A DNA stretch of 64,000 bases from positions 124,001 to 188,000 of the forward strand of contig JBHJGM010000004.1 of assembly GCA_050331815.1 (NCBI GenBank), read 5' to 3'. Under the pieces are notes generated by a model. That model saw nothing but the letters and a program-made list of their open reading frames with translations, did not search any database and was not told the origin of the DNA. The number at the start of each line of letters is the position of its first letter. Position 1 is the stretch's first letter. This stretch comes from JBHJGM01 sp050331815 (GTDB lineage: Bacteria > Verrucomicrobiota > Verrucomicrobiia > Opitutales > JBHJGM01). The position numbers were made by a program, and so were the translations under genes. Positions 8,260-15,592 of this stretch are shown piece after piece.

Positions 8260-9390
8260 ATGCGCCTCCTGCGCCTGCACGCCCAGCATTTCCGCAACTT
8301 CGAATTGGTCCGCCTCAGCCTCAGCGGCGCGAGCCACTTTCTGGTGGGGGCGAACGGGCAGGGCAAAACGAACCTGCTAGAGGCCGCCGGGCTGCTCGGG
8401 GCGCTACGTTCGTTTCGCACGAACGAGACAGCGCCGCTCATCAAACAGGGCGAACCCCAGGCCCGCATTTTTTACGAGGCCGCGGACGCCAGCGGCTCTC
8501 CGGTCAAAATCGACCTGACCCTCGCCACCAAAGGCAAGACGCTGCTGGTTGACGGCGAGCGAGTGGGGCGCCTGGGCGACTTTCTCGGTCGCTTTCCGGT
8601 GGTGGTGCTGTCCTCGGACGACAACCAGCTCCTGCGCGGGTCCCCCGGAGCCCGGCGGCGTTTTCTTGACCTGCACCTGGCCTCCATTCACCCCGGCTAC
8701 TACGAACACCTGCGCCGCTACCACCGGGCGCTGGCCTCGCGCAACCGGCTCCTGAAAGTACGCCCTTGGGCCAAGCCCGACCTGGCTGCGCTGGCTTCGT
8801 TTGAGGAGGCCATGGCACCCGAAGCCGCCGCCTTGGTCGCAGCGCGCCTGGAGGAGCTTCAAGAGCTGGAGCCGATCTTTGCAAAGGCCTACGCCGCCTT
8901 CGCCGAGGCCGCCGAGACGCCCCGCCTGTCCTACGCGCCCTCTTTGGATGCGGCCAATACCGACGCCGAAGCCTTTAGAAAACTCTGGCAGGCCGATCGT
9001 GAACGTGAACTGCGCACCGGAGCCACCGGCAAGGGGCCTCACCGCGACGACCTCGGCTTTGCCGTGCTCGGCCGACCGGCCCGCGAGTTTGGCTCCGAAG
9101 GGCAGCAGCGCAGTTTTGTCATCGCGCTGCGGCTGGCTCAGTTCGCGCGGATGCGGGCGGTCCTCGGGCAGGACCCACTCGTTCTGGCCGACGATGTTCT
9201 GGGCGAGTTGGATCCCGGGCGGCGCGCGCGTTTTTGGCATGCGCTCGAGGGCGATCCACAAATTCTGGCAACCGGGACCAGCCTGCCCAAGCTGCCATCC
9301 GATCGCGCCTGGAGCTGCCTCAGCGTCCAGAACGGCTCCTTTACACCTTTGCCGGACCCGTCAACGGTGACCGACGCCGACGCAACCTGA
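8260..9390 (+). CDS. recF: DNA replication/repair protein RecF
   Basis: A 376-residue SMC-like ATPase that loads RecA at single-strand gaps with RecO and RecR. Start chosen at the ATG at 8260 (MRLLRLHAQHFRNF), which matches the RecF consensus N-terminus; an ATG four codons upstream is possible. Features: Walker A GANGQGKT, the RecF arm with SPGARRRFLDLHL, the ABC signature-like GSEGQQRSFVIALRLAQ, Walker B VLADDVLGELD, and a C-terminal GTSLP. It is not in the common dnaA-dnaN-recF cluster. Instead its stop codon overlaps the ATG of the TauE/SafE permease gene by one base (TGATG), so the two are probably translationally coupled. Confidence 0.95.
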   Translation: MRLLRLHAQHFRNFELVRLSLSGASHFLVGANGQGKTNLLEAAGLLGALRSFRTNETAPLIKQGEPQARIFYEAADASGSPVKIDLTLATKGKTLLVDGERVGRLGDFLGRFPVVVLSSDDNQLLRGSPGARRRFLDLHLASIHPGYYEHLRRYHRALASRNRLLKVRPWAKPDLAALASFEEAMAPEAAALVAARLEELQELEPIFAKAYAAFAEAAETPRLSYAPSLDAANTDAEAFRKLWQADRERELRTGATGKGPHRDDLGFAVLGRPAREFGSEGQQRSFVIALRLAQFARMRAVLGQDPLVLADDVLGELDPGRRARFWHALEGDPQILATGTSLPKLPSDRAWSCLSVQNGSFTPLPDPSTVTDADAT

Positions 9391-10157
9391 TGACTCTCGC
9401 CGAACTCACCACCGAACAATGGGTCTGGGGAATCCTCGGGGCGATTTTTGTCGGACTGGCTAAGGGCGGTCTGCCCGGCATGGGCAACCTTACCATGGGC
9501 ATCTACGCGATGCTCTTCCCCGCCAAGGCCTCCGTTGGGCTGCTGTTGCCGGTCTTGGTCTGCGCGGATGTCGTGGCCATCATCGTCTACCGCCGCGAGG
9601 CACGCTGGAACTACGTCTTCAAGCTGCTGCCGCCGATGGTCGTCGGCCTGTTCATCGGCTGGTACATCTTTGGGAGTATTGACAACGAAACTGTCCGCAT
9701 CGTGATCGGCGGCACCCTCCTGGCCATGACCGCCCTGCACTTCCTGCGCAAATGGTGGGTTCAGCGCCGGGGCAACGAGGAAGACACCCTGACGCAGAGC
9801 CGGGCCTTCGCTGGCTTTACCGGGGTGCTCGGCGGCGTGGCAACCATGCTGGCCAACGCCGCTGGTCCGGTCGCTGCCATGTACCTGATGGCGGTGCGCC
9901 TGCCGAAAATCGCTTTCGTCGGGACCTCAGCCTGGCTCTTTTTCATGATCAACCTGATCAAGATCCCGATGCAGGCCAACCTCGGCACGGTGACGGTTAC
10001 CTCGATTTGGGTCAGCCTGGCTTTCGGTGCGTTTGCGGCGGCGTCGGTGCCGGTGGCCCCGCTCATTCTCAAGCGAATCAACCAACAGGTCTTCGGGGCG
10101 CTGGTTTGGTTCTTCGTTATCTTGAGCGCGCTAAACCTGCTGTTGCGCGATCTTTAA
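9390..10157 (+). CDS. TauE/SafE (TSUP) family membrane permease
   Basis: A 255-residue polytopic membrane protein with about eight hydrophobic segments and the two half-repeats typical of the TSUP family: GAIFVGLAKGGLPGMGNL at the N-terminus and FAGFTGVLGGVATMLANAAG after the central loop. Family members carry sulfite, sulfonates or other sulfur-containing organic anions, generally by an anion/proton mechanism. The substrate cannot be read here. The start ATG overlaps the recF stop by one base. A longer upstream extension of the same frame runs inside recF and is not used. Confidence 0.88.
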   Translation: MTLAELTTEQWVWGILGAIFVGLAKGGLPGMGNLTMGIYAMLFPAKASVGLLLPVLVCADVVAIIVYRREARWNYVFKLLPPMVVGLFIGWYIFGSIDNETVRIVIGGTLLAMTALHFLRKWWVQRRGNEEDTLTQSRAFAGFTGVLGGVATMLANAAGPVAAMYLMAVRLPKIAFVGTSAWLFFMINLIKIPMQANLGTVTVTSIWVSLAFGAFAAASVPVAPLILKRINQQVFGALVWFFVILSALNLLLRDL

Positions 10158-10216
10158 GCAGCGTATCCAAAAATCAACGACGCTTGAATTTCTTTGCCAT
10201 CCGCCCATAAGCCGGA

Positions 10217-10876
10217 TTGCCAAACCGGGCCCGACCACTTGGACTAAGCACCGTGGGGCGGGCAACCAATCGCGATTTGTGGACGGCCAAGTTGACGGGT
10301 CGACCCGCGCCGGCGGGCTCTGTGTCGCGTACCGGCATTCAATCGACCGGTTGGGACAACGCGGCGGCTACGCCCGGCAACGCCCAGCCACAGGGCTGTA
10401 TCCTGGGTATCGACCCCAGCTTGCGCGGCACCGGTCTGGCGGTCGTGCGTTTCGAAGGCAGCCTGCAGGGCCTGCTGTTGCACAGCCAGACGCTCAAACT
10501 GCCGCCCAGGCTGACCCGCCCCGAGTGTCTGGCGGCGATCGCCCGAACCGTGGCCGAGGTTGTGCGGACACACGCCGTCGAAATCGCCGCCGTGGAGGAG
10601 ACTATCTTTGTACAAAACGACCGCACCGCACAAATCCTCGGCGCGGCCCGGGGCGCGGCCATCGCGGCGGCGGCGCTGGAGGGGGCAGCCGTCTTTGAGT
10701 ACGCGCCCAAGCGAATCAAGCAGGCGGTGACCGGTCGCGGACAAGCCAGCAAGGAGCAGGTGGCGAAGATGATCGGTGGCCTGCTGGTCGACGCGCAGGG
10801 CCTGGCCCTGGATGAATCCGACGCCGCAGCGGTCGCCTTTTGCCACGCCTCCATGGCCGGGCGTCCAACCTTGTAA
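10217..10876 (+). CDS. ruvC: Crossover junction endodeoxyribonuclease RuvC
   Basis: Holliday-junction resolvase of the RNase H fold. The catalytic core starts at about residue 60 with ILGIDPSLRGTGLAVV (first acidic residue). It continues with VEETIFVQNDRTAQILGAARG (second acid) and YAPKRIKQAVTGRGQASKEQV, and ends with DESDAAAVAFCHA (last acids). An unusual 57-residue N-terminal stretch containing LWTAKLTGR precedes the core, and in my recollection similar extensions occur in Opitutae RuvC. The frame opens at TTG 10217; GTG 10253 or TTG 10277 are plausible real starts. No ruvA or ruvB is adjacent. It converges on the yceI-like gene, with a terminator between them. Confidence 0.88.
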   Translation: MPNRARPLGLSTVGRATNRDLWTAKLTGRPAPAGSVSRTGIQSTGWDNAAATPGNAQPQGCILGIDPSLRGTGLAVVRFEGSLQGLLLHSQTLKLPPRLTRPECLAAIARTVAEVVRTHAVEIAAVEETIFVQNDRTAQILGAARGAAIAAAALEGAAVFEYAPKRIKQAVTGRGQASKEQVAKMIGGLLVDAQGLALDESDAAAVAFCHASMAGRPTL

Positions 10877-10887
10877 CAGCTGGACAT

Positions 10888-10926
10888 AAAAAACCGGCAG
10901 CCCGCCCCAAAGCGTGACTGCCGGTT
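10888..10926 (-). terminator. Rho-independent terminator of the YceI gene
   Basis: A 9-bp perfect stem is formed by AACCGGCAG (10892-10900) and CTGCCGGTT (10918-10926). Read on the minus strand it is followed by a run of six T, placing it directly downstream of the YceI gene. It may also slow transcription arriving from ruvC on the plus strand. Confidence 0.85.
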
Positions 10927-10950
10927 GGAAAATCTAGCGTGGGCGAACGC

Positions 10951-11538
10951 TTACTTCTTCTGGTGGGCGACCACGTCGATCTCAAAATCGACATCGTTGC
11001 CAACCACACCCTGTCCGCCTGAAACGCCCCACTGCGAGCGGTCGATTTCACCGGTGGCGCTGAAGGCTACAATCGGAACCTTCTTTTGCGGGTGTTCGCG
11101 CTTGCCCACAAATTCCGCCGTAAAGGTGACGGGGTGCGTCTGCCCGTTCATGGACAGATCACCGTGGACTTTGTAAAAGCCCGCCTTGTCTTTGACGGCT
11201 TCCCACTTGGTCGACTTAAAGGTCATCGTGGGGTGGGCCGAGGTGTTGAAATAGTCGTCTTGTTGCAGGTGCTTGTCGCGGTCACTGTTGTTGGTGTCGA
11301 TCGTGGTGATATCGATCGAGGCTTCCGCGTAGCTTTTGCTCAAGTCGTCTTCGTGCAGCTTGATCGTACCGGAAAAGGTGGCAAAGGAGCCGCCAACCTT
11401 AGAGAGCAGGTGACGTACCTTGAAACCGACGGTGGAGTGCACCGTGTCGATTTCGTAGACGTGGGCTTCAGCCCGCAGGGTGGGAGCCGCCAGGATGGCA
11501 GCGGCGAGCAGAGACGTAGTGGCAAGAAGTTTATGCAT
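10951..11538 (-). CDS. YceI-family periplasmic lipid/polyisoprenoid-binding protein
   Basis: A 195-residue exported protein. The Sec signal peptide ends at about residue 23 (PTLRAEA), followed by the lipocalin-like YceI barrel. Landmarks are YEIDTVHSTVGFKVRHL at the start, AEASIDITTIDTNNSDRDKHL, DYFNTSAHPTMTFKST, and GEIDRSQWGVSGG near the end. YceI proteins bind polyisoprenoids or similar lipids in the periplasm, and some are tied to stress or electron transport. The immediate genomic partner upstream on this strand is the ECF sigma/anti-sigma pair, but a strong terminator separates them, so cotranscription is unlikely. Confidence 0.92.
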   Translation of the reverse strand: MHKLLATTSLLAAAILAAPTLRAEAHVYEIDTVHSTVGFKVRHLLSKVGGSFATFSGTIKLHEDDLSKSYAEASIDITTIDTNNSDRDKHLQQDDYFNTSAHPTMTFKSTKWEAVKDKAGFYKVHGDLSMNGQTHPVTFTAEFVGKREHPQKKVPIVAFSATGEIDRSQWGVSGGQGVVGNDVDFEIDVVAHQKK

Positions 11539-11586
11539 ACCGATGAGTGATAGTGGATTTTCGTTTGATGTAAATTGTGGGATAAG

Positions 11587-11613
11587 GAAAAGGCGGCCCG
11601 CGAAGGACCGCCT
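11587..11613 (-). terminator. Rho-independent terminator after the anti-sigma-like gene
   Basis: A 9-bp stem (one G-T pair) is formed by 11591-11599 and 11605-11613 around a 5-base loop. On the minus strand it is followed by TTTTCC. It lies 22 bp past the stop codon of the gene at 11635-12537. Confidence 0.8.
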
Positions 11614-11634
11614 GAAAATGGTTGGCGTGGTTGC

Positions 11635-12537
11635 TTAGACCTCCGAAGCGCGCAGGAGCTCTTCGAGTTCCTTCACCGAACCGTCGATGACGAGGACGTA
11701 GAACTGGTCACCGTGCTCCCAGACGGCTACGGCGTGCTCACCGCGTTGGGTCAAGAGCGGACGGCTCAAATCGAGGCTGTCCATGCTCTCCTTGCTGCCC
11801 CAGTACAGGTGACGCACTTCCTCGCCGCCGATGCAGACGCTGCCCACGGGTCGACCGTTCCAGATGAAAGCCCGACAACCCAGCGGCTTGTTTTGGTGCA
11901 GGGAGCCGGGGATGGCCGCCATCTCAGGAGCCGGCACACCCATGCCCTGCACGGGAGCTTGCGAGGTCAAATCTTCTCTGACCAGGAGCAGGTCGGCTCG
12001 AGTCTGGCCGCGATAGTCGTGCTGAAAGCTACGCTGACCCAGGCTCATCAACTCGGCATCTTCGACCATACCGCTAAAGAGCTTGTCGAGCATCGGGTCA
12101 ATGGTCTCATCCGCAGCGACGACCCGAGGGCCGGTTTCCACTGCCGGTGTGTTCCCGTTGTCCACAATTGTGTAGGCCAGCGCCACCAGCAGGACCAGCG
12201 CGGCGGCCAGCGGCAGGATGCGTGACCACAGGTTGCCAAGACCGGATTCGCTACGGGCACTCTGCGGATCGAAAGGCACCACCTCGGGCGATTCGGCTGG
12301 CGTGCTCGATTTTTCGGAGGCGGCGGCGAGTATGCGTTCCTTCAGGCCCTCGGGGGCACGCAACTCGGTCAGCTTGGCCGAAAAGGCGGCATCGAAAGCG
12401 GCTTCCTCTTGCTGCCAGGCGTTGAGGGTTGCGTCGGTCTGTGCCTGTTCAAGCGCTGCGCGAATGTCCACGTCGGAATCATCTGCGCAGTTTGGACGGC
12501 GTGCCGAAAGGAGTTTCTTTGCTTCTTCAGGTGTCAT
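11635..12537 (-). CDS. Probable anti-sigma factor, single-pass membrane protein
   Basis: A 300-residue protein that begins MTPEEAKKLLSARRP, has a helical cytoplasmic part, one transmembrane helix at about residues 107-126 (ILPLAAALVLLVALAYTIV), and a 170-residue outer domain. The outer domain contains a Cys pair around LGCRAFIWNGRPVGSVCIGG and ends HAVAVWEHGDQFYVLVIDG. There is no HxxxCxxC zinc anti-sigma motif. The anti-sigma call is inferred from position (44 bp downstream of an ECF sigma gene on the same strand), topology, and similarity of the C-terminal pattern to membrane anti-sigma proteins common in Verrucomicrobia. The stimulus is unknown. Confidence 0.65.
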   Translation of the reverse strand: MTPEEAKKLLSARRPNCADDSDVDIRAALEQAQTDATLNAWQQEEAAFDAAFSAKLTELRAPEGLKERILAAASEKSSTPAESPEVVPFDPQSARSESGLGNLWSRILPLAAALVLLVALAYTIVDNGNTPAVETGPRVVAADETIDPMLDKLFSGMVEDAELMSLGQRSFQHDYRGQTRADLLLVREDLTSQAPVQGMGVPAPEMAAIPGSLHQNKPLGCRAFIWNGRPVGSVCIGGEEVRHLYWGSKESMDSLDLSRPLLTQRGEHAVAVWEHGDQFYVLVIDGSVKELEELLRASEV

Positions 12538-12581
12538 GGCTTGCGGGGATGAGAGACCTCGGGAGGCGATATTATTTCAGA

Positions 12582-13115
12582 CTATTCCTGCCCGGCGGCC
12601 TCTTTTTCCGCCGTCAAAATCTTTTTCAGCTGCGCTTTGCCCCGGGAAAGGCGCGACATGACCGTGCCGATTGGGATGTCCAGCGTCGCCGCGATTTCCT
12701 TGTATGACATGTCCTGCAAATAGAACAATGTCAACGGGGCGCGATACGCCTCGTCCACCTGCTCCAGGGCGGCCACCGCGCTGTGGCTGTCGCTGGCGGT
12801 CACCACATCTGGATTGACCGCAGGTGCTTCGGCTTCAAGGAGTTCCGGCTCGTAGCTGGCCATGTTGGAACCGCGCCGGCGAATGCGAAGGAATTCTCGG
12901 TAAAGCGTGGTGAACAGCCAGGACTTGATCTTGGACGGATCGCGGATGGCGTCCCCCTTTTCGGCGTAAATGAGAAACGTTTGTTGAACCAGATCGCCAG
13001 CTTCATGCTCGTTCTTGGCCAGGCTGTGGCCGAAGCGATACAGATTCTCGTAATATTGTTCAACGACTTGGCTGAACTCGGGGATGGCTGCCTCTGTCAT
13101 GGAGGAAACGGACAT
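12582..13115 (-). CDS. ECF-type RNA polymerase sigma factor
   Basis: About 177 residues with region 2 (EQYYENLYRFGHSLAKN, AGDLVQQTFLIYAEK, SWLFTTLYREFLRIRRR) and region 4 (YRAPLTLFYLQDMSYKEIA, PIGTVMSRLSRGKAQLKKI). The -10 and -35 binding helices are both intact. I start at the ATG complementary to 13113-13115 (MSVSSMTEAA); MTEAA five codons later is equally possible, and the longer frame to 13253 adds an unconserved leader. It probably directs RNA polymerase to a small stress or envelope regulon and is held inactive by the downstream membrane protein. Confidence 0.92.
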   Translation of the reverse strand: MSVSSMTEAAIPEFSQVVEQYYENLYRFGHSLAKNEHEAGDLVQQTFLIYAEKGDAIRDPSKIKSWLFTTLYREFLRIRRRGSNMASYEPELLEAEAPAVNPDVVTASDSHSAVAALEQVDEAYRAPLTLFYLQDMSYKEIAATLDIPIGTVMSRLSRGKAQLKKILTAEKEAAGQE

Positions 13116-13249
13116 ATCCTGCGTCTGGGCCTGCGTTCGGTGGTCACCGCGAGGGCCCCGCAGCGTCTGAATTTCAAGAAGTTGGCGACGGTAAGGTGTC
13201 TTTTTGCAAAGGTGCAATCCTAAAGCCGGATTCAGCGCTTGGCACCCCC

Positions 13250-14320
13250 TCAAAGGATGAGCATGGCGTCGCCGTAGCTGAAGAAGCGGTACTCGCGCGC
13301 AATAGCTTCAGTGTATACCTGTTTGAGCCACTCGATGCCGTCGGTCTTCCCGGGCGTCAGAAACGCCGAAACCAGGCACAGAAGCGTTGAGCGCGGCAGA
13401 TGAAAGTTCGTGATCAAGGCATCCGTGGCGAAAAATTCGGCGGGCGGATAGATGAACAAGCTGGCGCGTTCGACCCAGGGCTGGCTGGGCGAGGTGGTGG
13501 CTTGTTTACGCGCGAAATCCTCCAGCGCTCGCAGGCTGGTGGTGCCCACCGCCACGCGCGGACCCGCTCCGGCATCGAGCGCTGCGGCCCGCGTCTGCGG
13601 CGGAATGACGTAGGTCTCGGTATGGATGGTGTGGGCCTCCACGCGCTCGGTTTGAATGGGTTGAAACGTGTCCAAACCCACGTGCAGCGAGAGGTCGAAA
13701 TAGCTAAAGCCCTGGTCCGCTATTTTCGCGAGCAACTCGGGTGTGAAGTGCAGGCCGGCGGTCGGCGCGGCGGCGGCCACCGGCTTTTCCTGCTCGGCGT
13801 AAACGGTTTGGTAGCGTTCCCGATCGAGCTGCGCCAGTGCGGGATCGCCGCGCTGGATGTAGGGCGGCAGCGGCATCTCGCCCAGTGCACGCGCCAATTC
13901 CACCACGCTCGGCGCTTTATCAGGCGCAAAGCGTACCCGCGACGGACCGCGCTCGGGCTTTTCCTCAACGGTCGCGGCGAAGTGGCCCTCCAGCCTAAAA
14001 GTAGCCCCGGTAGGTAGCTTTTTGCCCGGACGCAGCAGGCACCACCAACTCAGCGGGTCGTCGGTCGGGTGCAGCAGCAGGCATTCGACCGCGCCTCCGG
14101 TAGGTCGTTGAGCGCGCAGCCGGGCCGGCAGCACGCCTGCGTTGTTGCGAAACAGCCGCGCCCCGGCGGGCAACAACTGTGGCAGCTCGTGAAAGCGGTG
14201 ATGCGTGACCGCGCCACTCTTTCGGTCCACACGCATCAAACGCGAGTGGTCGCGGCGCTCGGCGGGAACCTGGGCAATGCGCTCGGGTGGCAGCTCAAAA
14301 TCGAAGGCGTCGGTATCCAT
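13250..14320 (-). CDS. queA: S-adenosylmethionine:tRNA ribosyltransferase-isomerase (QueA)
   Basis: A 356-residue enzyme that transfers ribose from SAM to preQ1-tRNA to make epoxyqueuosine in the wobble base of NAC/NAU anticodons. The start at the ATG complementary to 14318-14320 gives the consensus opening MDTDAFDFELPPERIAQ. Further hallmarks are VPAERRDHSRLMRVDR, AAPTAGLHFTPELL, HVGLDTFQPI, GTTSLRALE, and the C-terminal ITNFHLPRSTLLCLVSAF and REYRFFSYGDAMLIL. A longer frame to 14542 overlaps the divergent aminotransferase and is not used. No other queuosine genes are nearby. Confidence 0.96.
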   Translation of the reverse strand: MDTDAFDFELPPERIAQVPAERRDHSRLMRVDRKSGAVTHHRFHELPQLLPAGARLFRNNAGVLPARLRAQRPTGGAVECLLLHPTDDPLSWWCLLRPGKKLPTGATFRLEGHFAATVEEKPERGPSRVRFAPDKAPSVVELARALGEMPLPPYIQRGDPALAQLDRERYQTVYAEQEKPVAAAAPTAGLHFTPELLAKIADQGFSYFDLSLHVGLDTFQPIQTERVEAHTIHTETYVIPPQTRAAALDAGAGPRVAVGTTSLRALEDFARKQATTSPSQPWVERASLFIYPPAEFFATDALITNFHLPRSTLLCLVSAFLTPGKTDGIEWLKQVYTEAIAREYRFFSYGDAMLIL

Positions 14321-14383
14321 CTTTTCGGGTTGGACAGTGGGGCAAACCCGGCAATGTTCAATGGTTTGCTGACCGGACCGCCC

Positions 14384-15580
14384 ATGCCCGTACCGCTGCT
14401 CGACGTCAACGCCCAGAATGCGCCCCTGGCCGCTGAGTTCAAAGCTGCTTTCGCGCGCGTTTTCGAGTCCGGGCGCTATATTCTGGGTGACGAGGTGACC
14501 GCTTTTGAAGCCGAGGTCGCCGCGCTTATGGGCACGCCGCACGCCCTGGGCGTTTCCTCGGGCACCGATGCGCTCCTGCTTTCGCTGATGGCGCTGGACA
14601 TCGGCCCGCGCGATGAAGTGATCGTGCCTTCATTTTCATTTTTCGCTTCGGCAGGAGTTATCAGCCGCTCGGGTGCGACGCCGGTTTTCGCCGACGTCTG
14701 CCCCTATTGCTTCAACCTGCAACCCGACGACCTGGAGGCGCTCATCACCCCACGGACCAAGGCTCTGATGCCGGTGCACCTGTTCGGGCAGGCGGCCGAG
14801 ATGGATGAGCTGCAGGCCATTGCCCAGGCGCACAATCTCTTTGTGATTGAGGATGCCGCGCAGTCGCTCGGGGCGCGTTATCGGGGCCAGCCATTGGGCT
14901 CGCTGGGCACCTGCGCCGCGACCAGCTTTTACCCGTCGAAAAACCTCGGCGGCTTCGGTGACAGCGGCCTCTTTTGCACCAGCGACACCGCGTTGTATGA
15001 AAAAGCCCGGGCCCTGCGCGTGCACGGGATGCAGCCGCGTTACCATCACTCGATGATCGGCGGCAACTTCCGCATGGACCCCGTGCAGGCGGCGCTGTTG
15101 CGGGTCAAGCTGCCCTACCTGGCCAAGTACAACGCGCAACGCGCCGCGCATGCCGCCTATTACAATACTGAATTGGCTCAATTGCCCGGCGTCGCGCTGA
15201 CCGACAAGGACGCCTGTGGTGCAGCGGCCTGGCCTGCCGAGCCGGCCACGCATCTTCTGCTGCCGGTGGCGTATTCCTTCAACGACCACATCTGGAATCA
15301 GTACACGATCCGCGTGCGCAAAGCCGCCGACGGCACCAACTGCCGCGACGCGCTGCACGCGCACCTGAAGTCCCTCGAAATCGGCTGCGATATCTACTAC
15401 CCGATTCCTCTGCACCGTCAGCGGTGCTATGCAACCCTGCCTGACAGCGCACGCGCGTTACCCATCAGCGAGCAGCTCGCCGACGAGGTTCTCAGCCTGC
15501 CGGTTTACCCCGAACTCAGCCGCACGCAGCAGGATGCCGTCATCGCGGCAATAGCGGCGTTTCTGGAAAACAAGGCCTGA
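14384..15580 (+). CDS. DegT/DnrJ/EryC1/StrS family aminotransferase
   Basis: A 398-residue PLP aminotransferase of the sugar-nucleotide type. The start at the ATG at 14384 gives MPVPLLDVNAQNAPLAAEF; an in-frame ATG at 14354 is also possible. Landmarks are GRYILGDEVTAFE, GVSSGTDALLLSL (PLP pocket), VIEDAAQSLGARYRG, the cofactor lysine in SFYPSKNLGGFGD (Lys186), RDP-type MDPVQAALLRVKL, and the C-terminal YYPIPLHRQRCYA. Such enzymes aminate 3- or 4-keto-sugar nucleotides for surface polysaccharides. No sugar-nucleotide dehydratase or glycosyltransferase lies nearby, so the substrate is unknown. It diverges from queA with a 63-bp gap that must hold both promoters. Confidence 0.92.
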   Translation: MPVPLLDVNAQNAPLAAEFKAAFARVFESGRYILGDEVTAFEAEVAALMGTPHALGVSSGTDALLLSLMALDIGPRDEVIVPSFSFFASAGVISRSGATPVFADVCPYCFNLQPDDLEALITPRTKALMPVHLFGQAAEMDELQAIAQAHNLFVIEDAAQSLGARYRGQPLGSLGTCAATSFYPSKNLGGFGDSGLFCTSDTALYEKARALRVHGMQPRYHHSMIGGNFRMDPVQAALLRVKLPYLAKYNAQRAAHAAYYNTELAQLPGVALTDKDACGAAAWPAEPATHLLLPVAYSFNDHIWNQYTIRVRKAADGTNCRDALHAHLKSLEIGCDIYYPIPLHRQRCYATLPDSARALPISEQLADEVLSLPVYPELSRTQQDAVIAAIAAFLENKA

Positions 15581-15592
15581 GCGAAGCGGCTC

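Noticed and set aside
13116..13253. N-terminal extension of the ECF sigma factor
   Set aside because: The added 46 residues are basic and unlike sigma region 1 or 2; internal Met starts fit the family better.
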